NCBI GenBank assembly: GCA_046590705.1
Contig: JBKJUK010000213.1
Location: 1 to 48,841, forward strand
Direction of reading: 5' to 3'
Length of the DNA stretch: 48,841 bases
Origin: JBKJUK01 sp046590705
GTDB taxonomy: Bacteria; Acidobacteriota; Thermoanaerobaculia; Gp7-AA8
Of the stretch, positions 16,430 through 24,634 are shown piece by piece. The notes below the pieces were generated by a model. The model was given only the letters and a program-made list of their open reading frames with translations. It made no database searches and was not told the origin of the DNA. The stretch's first letter is position 1. Each line of letters starts with the position of its first letter. The position numbers were made by a program, and so were the translations under genes.

Positions 16430-16594
16430 CTGGCTGAGCTCCCGCGGTTCGTAACTTTTTTCCGAGATCGATACTCTCCACTAGAGCGATCGAAGTTCTG
16501 ATTCTCGCGGTACACACTCTTTACTTTCTACTGCCGGGCCTCTGCAAGGTAACGGTGACGAGGCGGAGCCGACATGACTAACGTTGCTGTTCGC

Positions 16595-16610
16595 TGTGAT
16601 TCGGATCACC
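16595..16610. promoter_or_regulatory. Predicted Crp/Fnr operator (third site)
   Basis: TGTGA-TTCGGA-TCACC, with a perfect inner dyad GTGAT-TCGG-ATCAC. It sits between the HTH-less cNMP gene and the decayed YwiC-like gene, overlapping the stop codon of the latter. It shares the TGTGA-N6-TCAC architecture with the sites at 14669 and 8049. Confidence 0.5.
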
Positions 16611-16850
16611 TTCCTGCCGTCCCTGCCAGCAGCACGAAGACTGTCCCGTAGACCACCTCGAGCAAGCCGACCTGTTTTGGCGAGGCCGAGGAGGCGCGCA
16701 ACGACAGGCCGTGTGCGCATCGGCCGAGGAGAATCAGACTCCCGGCAGGCAGCGGCCAGCCGAAAGGTGCATTCCAGGGGAGGAGAAATACGATCATGGT
16801 CGCCAGTAGATGGAAGAGCACAACAGAAACAATCTGCCGCCCTCGTTCCG
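16606..16850 (-). pseudogene. C-terminal remnant of a YwiC-like membrane protein
   Basis: On the minus strand the translated segment RQIVSVVLFHLLATMIVFLL, then a proline-rich turn, then SPKQVGLLEVVYGTVFVLLA looks like the last two or three membrane helices of a YwiC-like protein. The N-terminal part is missing, and the frame runs back into unrelated sequence. No start or ribosome binding site is visible. I call it a gene fragment; the family name is from memory of the KQVGLLE ending. Confidence 0.55.
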
Positions 16851-16885
16851 GCCGGGATTTGCGAGAGTTCCGATCTCGCTCCACG

Positions 16886-17089
16886 GCGGGTCGTGTTCTC
16901 CAGGGAAATGCGTCCGGCGTGCATCGGCATAGCAGTGGAGGCATTCCAGATTGCAGCTCTTCGTTGCATTCCGGGACGACGACCGGGCCGTTGCTCTCGC
17001 TCGTGCCCATGAGACTGCCTGGCTTCGGGAAATCGGAAGCTGTCCCCCGAAAAGGATGCTTCGGTGAGGAGTTTCGTTACGCGCAGCAT
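16886..17089 (-). pseudogene. Frameshifted N-terminal remnant of a radical SAM enzyme
   Basis: Three reading frames must be joined to read it: MLRVTKLLTEASFSGDSFRF (from 17089), then MGTSESNGPVVV (from 17010), then NATKSCNLECLHCYADA. The last holds the radical SAM cluster motif CxxxCxxC at 16932-16955. This order of segments matches the start of NirJ/AhbD-like haem d1 or alternative-haem enzymes. The SAM barrel and C terminus are gone, and the YwiC-like fragment follows directly. A decayed gene is the simplest explanation; sequencing error could explain the frameshifts but not the missing 300 residues. Confidence 0.65.
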
Positions 17090-17411
17090 GACGCGTTGAT
17101 CGTAGACGCTGCTGTGTCGGCCTGGGGGTGTGCATGGTCACAGCGGCGTGTGAACACCGGGCTCTCGTTTGATCGACCAGCCGTTGCAGAAGGTCGTCGT
17201 AAGCGAGATCCTGGTCACCTTACAGCGGTATTCGCTGCACCTTTAAAGCACTAATTGCGCCGCTTTGAGCGGCTCCGAAGATTCGAAAGTGGCAGGCGTC
17301 AAAGAAGTGTCAAAAAATTAGGTTATTTAAAATTTGTGGCCTAGCATCGTTTTCCAGGGGAAGTAATCCCTGCTCAGAAATCCATTCTTCGGAATGGAAA
17401 GAGAGAACAAA
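17090..17411. other. Non-coding stretch with AT-rich block before the ice-binding gene
   Basis: No credible gene. A short AT-rich block at about 17306-17340, rare in this GC-rich window, lies roughly 75-105 nt before the ice-binding gene and is a good place for its promoter or an UP element. I do not see convincing -35/-10 hexamers. Confidence 0.5.
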
Positions 17412-18143
17412 ATGAAGAAGTCTTTGTTGTCGACGGTATTGGTGTTGTCCCTGGCAGGAAGCGGATACGCAAGCGGAGGCGGGCAAGGTCCTGCACCGGT
17501 CCAGCTTGGCACGGCGGGTACTTTCACAATTTTGAGTAAAACCGGTATCACCGACGTTTATGCATCAGCAGTTGTTGGAAATGTGGGAACGAGTCCTATC
17601 ACTGGCGCAGCTCTTCTACTCTCCTGCGGCGAAGTGACCGGGAAAGTTTTTGTCGTGGACGCGGCAGGTCCTCTACCCTGCGCGATCAATGACGCCACAA
17701 CGTTGGGCCTGGCCGTGGGCGACATGGGGTTTGCCTACGATGACGCAGCCGGACGGTTGTCGCCTGACTTTGTTGAACTGGGTGCCGGTGAAATTGGCGG
17801 GCTGACCCTCACTCCCGGACTCTACAAATGGGGTACCGGTCTTCTGATCACGACGGACGTCACTCTCTCTGGTGGTCCGAACGATGTCTGGATTTTTCAG
17901 GTAGCAGGAACCTTGAATCAGGGGAACGCCACACGAATCACGCTGGCTGGTGGCGCGTTGCCCAAGAACATTTTCTGGCAGGTCGCTGGCGCAGTGACCA
18001 TTGGAACCACAGCACATTTTGAAGGCGTAATGCTGGCAAAAACGCTGATCGCAGTGAACACCGGAGCATCGGTCAACGGCCGTCTGCTGGCGCAGACCGC
18101 GGTCACTCTTCAGATGAACGCGGTTACCGAGCCCGCCCCGTAA
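17412..18143 (+). CDS. Secreted ice-binding-like protein (DUF3494)
   Basis: A 243-residue protein with a Sec signal peptide (MKKSLLSTVLVLSLAGSGYA). The mature part starts with the DUF3494 hallmark VQLGTAGTFTILSKTGITDV, then GNVGTSPITGAA, and later LTPGLYKWGTGLLI, VWIFQVAGTLNQGNA and IFWQVAGAVTIGTTAHFEGV. DUF3494 proteins fold as a discontinuous beta-solenoid, and many bind ice; others act as adhesins or have unknown roles. There is no extra C-terminal anchor, so it should be released or periplasmic. Start at 17412 rather than 17394 because the signal peptide begins there. It is a single-gene unit with its own terminator. Ice binding is not proven by sequence. Confidence 0.9.
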   Translation: MKKSLLSTVLVLSLAGSGYASGGGQGPAPVQLGTAGTFTILSKTGITDVYASAVVGNVGTSPITGAALLLSCGEVTGKVFVVDAAGPLPCAINDATTLGLAVGDMGFAYDDAAGRLSPDFVELGAGEIGGLTLTPGLYKWGTGLLITTDVTLSGGPNDVWIFQVAGTLNQGNATRITLAGGALPKNIFWQVAGAVTIGTTAHFEGVMLAKTLIAVNTGASVNGRLLAQTAVTLQMNAVTEPAP

Positions 18144-18192
18144 AAACGGCGGCACCTCGAGGGGACTAACGTCCCCATGCAGGTAGTTTGGG

Positions 18193-18223
18193 AAGGGTTG
18201 AAGACTTCTGGTCTTTGACCCTT
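18193..18223 (+). terminator. Terminator of the ice-binding-like gene
   Basis: A 13-bp stem with two G-U pairs (AAGGGTTGAAGAC and GTCTTTGACCCTT) and a 5-nt loop, followed by TTCTTGCTTT. It is 49 nt after the stop codon and looks like an intrinsic terminator. The rest of the spacer to 18536 holds nothing I can identify. Confidence 0.75.
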
Positions 18224-18536
18224 TCTTGCTTTCGCGGGCTGACGAAACATCAGGTCCTGTCCTGCATCATCACGGCGAGCGTTCGTCCCCGCAGTACGAC
18301 CATACACCCGGTCCAGGTCCGGAACGCATGCGGAAGCGGGTGGTAGTCGTAGCGCCGTCGTAAGCCGCAAGGAGCCTTGCTCTGCCCTTCCGCCTTTTCG
18401 TCGTCGTCCCCGAGGACCACCTGATCCAGGCCGTCTCCATGCCGGGCGGCAGTTGCGCGACCCGCCATACTTCCAGGGTTAAAAGCGCCGACCCACGGGC
18501 AAGGGACCTACCGCGCTACTCTTCTTTGAGATGATC

Positions 18537-18613
18537 TGGTCGGGCAGGGGAGATTTGAACTCCCGACCACCTGAACCCCATTCAGGTGCGCTACCAGGCT
18601 GCGCTACTGCCCG
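18537..18613 (-). tRNA. tRNA-Pro (anticodon GGG)
   Basis: A complete cloverleaf on the minus strand. The acceptor stem is CGGGCAG/CTGCCCG, the D arm is GTAGCGCAGCCTGGTAGCGC, the anticodon stem CCTGA/TCAGG encloses loop ATGGGGT (anticodon GGG), and the T arm is GGGAG-TTCAAAT-CTCCC. The discriminator A and CCA end are encoded (ACCA at 18540-18537). It reads CCC and CCU proline codons. Confidence 0.96.
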
Positions 18614-18937
18614 ACGTTCAGAAAGGGCGGATGGTAACACAGGGCGCTGGTCGCTGGCCGGTGGCCGGGGTATGGGGGCCGGAGCAGTGAACGGCTGCTT
18701 CGGTATGTGTGAAGACTCATGATCCCGAGACGCGAGGTGTGCTGCTGTACCGCGTCTGCTCGCGCGGTATTGCCAGGACCGCGAGGTGATCTGATACGCC
18801 TCTACTCCGGCCCCCGGCCCCCGGCCTCCGTACCGCCTGAACTGAGAAGCGAGCGCCCGGTCTCTGCCGGTGATATTCTCGTACTCGGTATCTAAGTCGG
18901 ACCGGCTGGATGTAGCCGTCCGACGACTCATCTACCT
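18614..18937. repeat. Spacer with GC-rich inverted segments
   Basis: No gene visible. Two GC-rich segments, 18663-18684 and about 18805-18826, are near inverted copies of each other (GGCCGGGG...GGGGCCGGAG). A related block (CTTCGGCCCCCGGCCCCC) lies at 39270-39287. The promoter of the hybrid kinase gene must be in the right part, but I cannot define it. Confidence 0.5.
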
Positions 18938-21900
18938 GTGGAAAACGCAAACTCAAGTTTGACCGGGCCGCTGGACGGACGGCAGATTCTGGTGGTGGAG
19001 GATGACCATCCGATGGCCATGCTCTACAGCGCTGTGCTGACCAGAGCGGGAGCCGTGGTCGAGACCGCAGACACTGGAGCACTGGCCCTGAAGAAGGCCG
19101 AAGCGCGCTCCTGGGACCTTCTGATTCTCGACATGCATTTGCGCGATATGACCGGGATCGATTTCCTCAAGTCGAGGGGCGCGAAGAGTTCAATCATTCC
19201 GACCATCGTCATCACTTCGCACGCAGATCTCGAAATCGCGCTCAGCGTGATTCCTTTCGGGATCGCCTCGTATCACCTCAAGAGTAAACAGACGGTCGAT
19301 TCGCTCGTCGAGATCGTGAGGGCCGCCATTGAAGTGCAGGAGTTGCGGAGCCGTCTGCTCGCCTCGGAACGCAACCTGCGCGCGGTGTATGACACGGCAC
19401 CGTATGCCATGTGCGTAATCAACCGGGACACAGGGAATGTGGTGGAGGTCAACCCAGCATTCAGCAGGCTATTCGGTGAAGGAGCCGACCTCTCTGGAGA
19501 TAAGCTCGAGAGTCTTCTGGGCGTTCTCCTGGCGGTGGATCCGGATACTACGCAGGCAGTGCCCCTCAATCTTTCGGGTAAACATTTGCTGCTTGAAGTG
19601 ACCGCCGCAGAGATCACCCGTGACGGCACCAACTATCTCCTCGCCCACTTTCGCGATCTTTCGACCGCGGTCGAACTGGAACAAACCAGAGACAGGATGG
19701 AGTTGCTGCTGTCGCAATCGGACCTTCTGTGCCTTTTTGTCAACATCGACGGGACCATTGAGGAGTGGAACCAGGGAGCAGAGAAAGCCCTTGGCTACAC
19801 CCGGAACCAGATGGTCGGAACCAAGGTCTGGGAACTCGTACATCCGAAGCTTCGTGAGAGTGTCCAGCTTACCTGGCCGCAGCGGTCTGTGGACACGACC
19901 GGACCAGAGTCACGGTGGATGATTACGCACCGCGCCGCTTCCGGCGAAATCCTCACTGTTGAGTGGAACCGCAGCATTCTTCGTGATCAGAAGGAACGCG
20001 TCACCGGAGTTGCGGTGTTCGGAACCGTGGTCACCAAAGACCGGGAAGCCGAGTTGCGTGCCCGTGTGCTTTTCGAAGAAGCACTCACCGGCATTCTTCT
20101 GGTCGACGAGAACAACGACGCCATCGTTGATGTCAACCCGATCGGAGCGGCATACTTCGGAATCCAGTCCGATGTCCTGAAAGGCTCGTCGTTTCTCGGC
20201 TTGTTCGACGTGGATGAACGTCCTATCCTGCGCCAGAAGCTCGACTCACTCCAGAGAACCCAGGGAGCGATCAGTGGACAGGCTCGCGCCTCCAGGCGTG
20301 GCGGTACCTCCTTTCTCTTCGCCTACCGCGCAAGCCGTATCTCTGTGGCAGGAAAGCCGCTGACTCTGGTCATGGGTCGCGATGTATCCGAGATCTGGCG
20401 AGCGGAAAGCCGTTATCAGGAACTCTTCGAGCGTTCGCTCGAGCCCATTCTGATCACCGAGCCTGTAACCTCAAGGATCATCGATTGCAATCCGGCCCTC
20501 GAGAAGCTTACCGGCCGTACTCGTGAGGAGTTGTTGGAAACGACTTCGATTTCACTGCGCCCCGCACCAGATCGCGAAAGGATCGAAGGGCTGGTAGCGA
20601 AAACGGGCCACGACCCGGACGGTACGCAGCGCGAATATCCATCCAGGTTTCTGCACAAGCAGGGTCACATCGTCGACGTGATCATCCGCAGCTCTCGGTT
20701 CAGCCTCGAAGGTCGATCTGTCTTCATCAGTTTCGTTCGCGACGTCACCGCTGAGAAAGTTGCCGAAGCGCGGTACAAGCAGATGTTCTTCGAAGGTCGT
20801 GAGCCGATCGTGATCATCGACCCGTCGAGTGGTTCGTTCATCGATGGTAATCCTGCGTTCGAAAATCTGACGGGTTACCGGCTGAGCGAGCTGCAGAATC
20901 TGAAGGCCGACGATCTGATCGCCGAGACGGAGCAGAGCGGTGTGCGGCTGATTGCGAGGAGTGAGACGCTGTTGCTGCGATGCAAAGATGGGGATCTCGT
21001 AGACGTGGCTGTCCGCAGCTCGCAGATCAGTGACAAGCATGGAATCGCACTCATGGCAATTTTTCGGGATCTGCGACCGGAAAGACGTGAGGCCGATCTC
21101 GAACGTTCGCTGAATCAGATGCAGAAGATGCAGTCACTTGGTCTGATGGCTTCGGGCATCGCCCACGATTTCAATAACACGCTGATGTCGGCGCTCCCGT
21201 GGGCTGACCTGATTCGGAGGAAGTACCCCGACGACGAGACACTGCAGAAGTCGGCCGATCACATACGGAAGGCCGTGCATCGAGCGAAAGAAGTAACGCG
21301 TCAGCTGCTCGATTTTGCCCAGCCCAAGCGCCCGCAGATGCAGAGTCTGAGGCTCAGCGAGATCCTCAGCGAGCAATTGAAAATGATCCGCCCCGCACTG
21401 CCTCCAGAGATCGAGATCGTCACCGAATTTTCTGCGGAGGATCCGAAAGTGGCTGCCGATCCGGCGCAGTTGAGTCAGATCGTCCTGAACCTCGCTTTGA
21501 ATGCACGCGACGCCATGCCGGACGGAGGGGAACTCAGGTTCGCCACGAGAGCGGTGACGCCGCAGGAGGCCAGCCGCTGGAATGTAGCGGGATCCAGATT
21601 CCTGATGCTTACGGTCTGCGATACTGGCACGGGCATCAGCCGTGCCGCCCTCGAGAAAATCTTCGATCCCTTCTTCACGACCAAAGACATAGGAAAAGGG
21701 ACGGGACTCGGACTGTCCGTGGTACACAGAATCGCTGCACAACATGGCGGCTCGATCTTTGTCGAGTCAGAGATTGGGAAGGGTACTACTTTCTTCCTGC
21801 TGCTCCCCCTGAGTGGCTCGGAGAAATCGAGCTCTCCTGTTCCTGCTTCCATCAGCTCGGCGCCCGCTGACAAGTATCTGGGACTGCAGTTTCTCATCAT

Positions 21901-22252
21901 CGACGACGAGGAGATCGTGGCAGAGGGACTGCGCGCAATTCTCGAATCAGAAGGCGCCCAGGTCACGCTGGCCTCGCGTGGCGCCGTCGCTCTGCGACTT
22001 CTGGACAGTGGCTTCAAGGCGGATGTGGTGATCCTCGACCTGGGATTACCTGAGATGAGCGGCGAAACAATTCACGGCGAGATCAGGAAGCGACTGCCGG
22101 AGCTACCCATCCTGATCTCATCCGGCTATGGCGAGGCCAGTCGGATCGATCCTATTCTGCGCGACGGCTTCACGCGTTTCAAACAGAAGCCGTACGAGAT
22201 GGAAGAACTCTTCGCCGAGATCGACCAGTTTTCGAGCTTCCAGCGTCGCTGA
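18938..22252 (+). CDS. Hybrid histidine kinase: REC-multiple PAS-HisKA-HATPase-REC
   Basis: The 1104-residue protein has no membrane segment. An N-terminal receiver carries D65, the acidic pair D22/D23 and K115. About five PAS-like modules follow (roughly 140-730), with repeated IIDCNPALEKLTGRTREELL-type signatures. The HisKA domain has H743 in GIAHDFNNTL, and the HATPase domain ends in GKGTGLGLSVVHRIAAQHGG. A C-terminal receiver has phospho-acceptor D1034 (VILDLGLPEMSG). The HDFNN type of H-box is usual for kinases paired with NtrC-like regulators, and such a regulator lies 0.7 kb downstream. The start is GTG with no obvious ribosome binding site. Signals are probably cytosolic redox or small molecules, but this is unknown. 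Confidence 0.93.
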   Translation: MENANSSLTGPLDGRQILVVEDDHPMAMLYSAVLTRAGAVVETADTGALALKKAEARSWDLLILDMHLRDMTGIDFLKSRGAKSSIIPTIVITSHADLEIALSVIPFGIASYHLKSKQTVDSLVEIVRAAIEVQELRSRLLASERNLRAVYDTAPYAMCVINRDTGNVVEVNPAFSRLFGEGADLSGDKLESLLGVLLAVDPDTTQAVPLNLSGKHLLLEVTAAEITRDGTNYLLAHFRDLSTAVELEQTRDRMELLLSQSDLLCLFVNIDGTIEEWNQGAEKALGYTRNQMVGTKVWELVHPKLRESVQLTWPQRSVDTTGPESRWMITHRAASGEILTVEWNRSILRDQKERVTGVAVFGTVVTKDREAELRARVLFEEALTGILLVDENNDAIVDVNPIGAAYFGIQSDVLKGSSFLGLFDVDERPILRQKLDSLQRTQGAISGQARASRRGGTSFLFAYRASRISVAGKPLTLVMGRDVSEIWRAESRYQELFERSLEPILITEPVTSRIIDCNPALEKLTGRTREELLETTSISLRPAPDRERIEGLVAKTGHDPDGTQREYPSRFLHKQGHIVDVIIRSSRFSLEGRSVFISFVRDVTAEKVAEARYKQMFFEGREPIVIIDPSSGSFIDGNPAFENLTGYRLSELQNLKADDLIAETEQSGVRLIARSETLLLRCKDGDLVDVAVRSSQISDKHGIALMAIFRDLRPERREADLERSLNQMQKMQSLGLMASGIAHDFNNTLMSALPWADLIRRKYPDDETLQKSADHIRKAVHRAKEVTRQLLDFAQPKRPQMQSLRLSEILSEQLKMIRPALPPEIEIVTEFSAEDPKVAADPAQLSQIVLNLALNARDAMPDGGELRFATRAVTPQEASRWNVAGSRFLMLTVCDTGTGISRAALEKIFDPFFTTKDIGKGTGLGLSVVHRIAAQHGGSIFVESEIGKGTTFFLLLPLSGSEKSSSPVPASISSAPADKYLGLQFLIIDDEEIVAEGLRAILESEGAQVTLASRGAVALRLLDSGFKADVVILDLGLPEMSGETIHGEIRKRLPELPILISSGYGEASRIDPILRDGFTRFKQKPYEMEELFAEIDQFSSFQRR

Positions 22253-22263
22253 ATTTCTGCTTT

Positions 22264-22360
22264 TGTGGCCCAAGTTTTCAACTTCGGGTCGTGCGTCAGT
22301 GATGATGCAATGGCAGGCGCGGTGTCGCGTAACAAACCGGAGTTGAAAACTCCGGCCACA
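22264..22360. repeat. Inverted repeat pair between hybrid kinase and degenerate receiver
   Basis: 22264-22288 and 22337-22360 are inverted near-copies of a unit TGTGGCC-GGAGTTTTCAACTCCGG, which is itself partly palindromic (CCGGAGTTGAAAACTCCGG in the right copy). Total span 97 bp, 11 nt after the kinase stop. This is REP-like and distinct from the CACAGGCA family; it may also end transcription. Confidence 0.7.
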
Positions 22361-22495
22361 TGGTGACGTGCGTCGATCTGGTTTGTGGTGATTCTTCGGG
22401 CGCTCCTGCCGAGGCACGATCCTCCCATTGATCACGCAGCCACGCGGTTTAACTTTAACTCGCAGCGCGCGAATATCCGTCACGCGCCGGGAGGG

Positions 22496-22876
22496 TCAGG
22501 CTGCCGCCCGGGCGGGGAACGATGCGGAAAGCAACCGGGTCAATTGCCCCGTGCTGCAGCTGTTCGCTCCATCAATCGGGACCTGCAATTGGTTGAGCCC
22601 GACTGATTCCGCATAAACAACGACGTGAGCGAAGTCGTCACGAAGTGCCTGCATGATTCCAGTGAGGGCCAGCAGGTCCGGGTGTGTCCCGTCCAGCACC
22701 ACCAGCGACGGATCGAATTCCGGACCGAGCAGGGCGATCATCTCGCGTATGTTGCTGGCCATGGCCAGAGTGGTGGATTCCAGCCAGCTCAGTCCTCCTC
22801 GCAGTTGTGAGGCTTGATGTGTGACGACGATCAGTCTTAATCCACGGTCGTTTCTCACTGGTACGCGGCTGGCCAT
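22496..22876 (-). CDS. Degenerate receiver-like protein
   Basis: A 126-residue protein with the alternating beta-alpha pattern of a receiver: LRLIVVTHQA, SLVVLDGTHPDLLAL (D62 at the phospho-acceptor position) and HVVVYAES. The acidic pair after strand 1 is missing (THQ instead of DD), and there is no clear conserved Lys, so phosphorylation is doubtful. Start at 22876 because GGAGAG precedes it; the frame extends upstream to 23020 but overlaps the divergent NtrC gene. It is divergent from the NtrC-type gene with a 72-nt gap, suggesting a shared control region. Function unknown. Confidence 0.65.
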   Translation of the reverse strand: MASRVPVRNDRGLRLIVVTHQASQLRGGLSWLESTTLAMASNIREMIALLGPEFDPSLVVLDGTHPDLLALTGIMQALRDDFAHVVVYAESVGLNQLQVPIDGANSCSTGQLTRLLSASFPARAAA

Positions 22877-22948
22877 TGGGTCTCTCCAGTAGTGAGTCGC
22901 AGACACGTCGTTTTTGATACAACGATTCGGGCGTTTACAATCGAACAG

Positions 22949-24298
22949 ATGAAACGGCGAATTCTCGTTGTGGATGATGACACCGATGTTCTGGCGGGTC
23001 TCGGTGCTCTCCTGGCGCACACCGAGTGGGACGTCGCCACCGCTTCGTCAGCGCGGGAGGCCTTCCGGCAATTCGAGAGTTTCGCTCCCGACGTTGTCCT
23101 GCTCGACGTGATGCTTCCTGATATGTCAGGGATCGAGGTGCTCGACCACATCAAGGCGGTCAGCGAGATCACGCCGGTGATCATGATGTCCGGCGTCGGC
23201 ACTGTAGACATCGCGGTGCAGGCCATGCGACTCGGAGCGGAGAGCTTCGTGCCGAAGCCATGCGACATCGACAATCTGGAGCTGGTACTCGAGCAGGCCA
23301 TGAAGCAGGTGAGACTGCAGCGCGAGCTGACCGCACTTCGTCGCAGTTCGCGAGTCGAAAAAAAGTTTCCCGGAACCTCGAAAGTCGCCGAGGAGATCAA
23401 CATCTGGATCGACCGCGTTGCATCAGCTCCATCGCCCGTACTTCTTCTCGGAGAATCCGGCACGGGAAAGGGTTTTGTAGCGCGCATGATTCACGCGCGC
23501 TCGCAAAGGAGCAGGGAACCTTTCGTCGATCTGAACTGCGCTGGGCTTTCGCGAACACTTCTCGAATCCGAGCTTTTCGGTCACGAAAAAGGAGCCTTCA
23601 CCGATGCCTCCTCGGCCAAGCAGGGTCTGTTCGAGATCGCAGGTCAGGGCACCGTCTTTCTCGATGAGATCGGTGAGATGGAACCGTCCGTTCAGGCGCG
23701 GCTGCTGAAGGCTCTGGAGGATAAGAAGTTCAGAAGGGTCGGCGGTGTCCGCGACCTCCAGGCTGGTTTCCGGCTGCTGGCAGCCACGAACCGGCGACTC
23801 GAAGAGGAAGTCGCTGCAGGGCGCTTCCGGAAAGATCTGTTCTATCGATTGAATGTCGTTGCGATTCAGATTCCCCCGCTGCGCGATCGACTGGAAGACA
23901 TTCCTATTCTCGCGGCCGCACTGTTCCAGCAGTTACTGGAAGAAATCCCGTCGACGGCGAGCAAGGTTTCCGAACGTGCGCTGGCCAGGCTTTCGAAGCA
24001 CTCGTGGCCAGGCAACGTCAGAGAGCTGCGGAACGTGCTCGAGCGAGGATTGCTCATGAGCAAAGGGACGGAACTGAAAACCGAGGACCTTCTGCTGGAG
24101 AATTCAGCGAACGTGGCCAGTTCGACAGGCGTTCCCGTACACGAATGGCAGATCGAACCGCTGGAGAAGATGATCACTGAATATGTTCGCGGCGCAGTGG
24201 AAGCCGCCGGTGGAAACGTGAGGAATGCGGCTCGCCGTCTCGGAATCAGTCCGACCACGCTGTACGCCCGCCTGAAGGAACGGCCAACGGAATCGTAG
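22949..24298 (+). CDS. NtrC-family sigma-54-dependent response regulator
   Basis: The 449-residue protein has a receiver (D9/D10/D11, D53, K103), an AAA+ domain with Walker A GESGTGKG (168-175), the sigma-54 loop as GAFTDA (215-220) in place of the common GAFTGA, Walker B VFLDE (236-240) and RKDLFYRL, and a C-terminal Fis-type HTH (NVRNAARRLGISPTTLYARL). It should activate sigma-54 promoters after phosphorylation, and the hybrid kinase upstream is a reasonable partner. ATG 22949 is chosen because the receiver begins directly after it. The GAFTDA variant occurs in other activators and is not by itself evidence of lost sigma-54 contact. Confidence 0.94.
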   Translation: MKRRILVVDDDTDVLAGLGALLAHTEWDVATASSAREAFRQFESFAPDVVLLDVMLPDMSGIEVLDHIKAVSEITPVIMMSGVGTVDIAVQAMRLGAESFVPKPCDIDNLELVLEQAMKQVRLQRELTALRRSSRVEKKFPGTSKVAEEINIWIDRVASAPSPVLLLGESGTGKGFVARMIHARSQRSREPFVDLNCAGLSRTLLESELFGHEKGAFTDASSAKQGLFEIAGQGTVFLDEIGEMEPSVQARLLKALEDKKFRRVGGVRDLQAGFRLLAATNRRLEEEVAAGRFRKDLFYRLNVVAIQIPPLRDRLEDIPILAAALFQQLLEEIPSTASKVSERALARLSKHSWPGNVRELRNVLERGLLMSKGTELKTEDLLLENSANVASSTGVPVHEWQIEPLEKMITEYVRGAVEAAGGNVRNAARRLGISPTTLYARLKERPTES

Positions 24299-24319
24299 CG
24301 CGGACTCGTTATGCGGGGA

Positions 24320-24575
24320 GTGTGGAGCACAGGCAATCCTGCCTGTGGCGCGTGGGAGTGACTTCGAAGGCGTTCGTATACACCGCGAGCGTCGCAACAT
24401 GTCGGTGGCTTTACGACGCACCCTTCAGGCGCGAACTTTCTCCCGCCCCGCGAAAGTTCGGATACCGGACGCGCTGCTGCGCGACCCGCGGTCCGCTGCT
24501 TCTCTACTGGTTACTGGCTACTCCCCCTACCAACTACTTCGCTGCGCCACAGGCAGGATTGCCTGTGCTCCACAC
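24320..24575. repeat. 256-bp element with 32-bp terminal inverted repeats
   Basis: 24320-24351 and 24544-24575 are perfect 32-bp inverted repeats, each containing the palindrome CACAGGCA-ATCC-TGCCTGTG. The 192 bp between them carry no credible gene. The structure recalls a MITE or a paired REP element (BIME). Other single copies of the repeat are at 35088, 39023, 39173 and 42402. Confidence 0.85.
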
Positions 24576-24581
24576 AAAACA

Positions 24582-24616
24582 GAAACGGCAGGAGCTCTTG
24601 GCGCCCCTGCCGTTTC
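24582..24616. terminator. Bidirectional terminator between NtrC-type and receiver-sigma genes
   Basis: An 11-bp perfect stem (GAAACGGCAGG and CCTGCCGTTTC) with a 13-nt loop. It is followed by AGTTTTT on the plus strand and by TGTTTTG on the minus strand, and lies 19 nt from the stop of the minus-strand gene. A good two-way intrinsic terminator for convergent genes. Confidence 0.8.
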
Positions 24617-24634
24617 AGTTTTTAGTGAGCGAGA

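Noticed and set aside
16584..17012. 142-codon plus-strand frame over the decayed region
   Set aside because: Arg/Ser-rich antisense of the radical SAM and YwiC remnants, with no start signal.
18479..18931. 150-codon minus-strand frame
   Set aside because: It runs through the tRNA-Pro gene and GC-rich repeats.
22877..23020. Upstream extension of the degenerate receiver gene to 174 residues
   Set aside because: It would overlap the start of the NtrC-type gene on the other strand, and a GGAGAG site supports the start at 22876.
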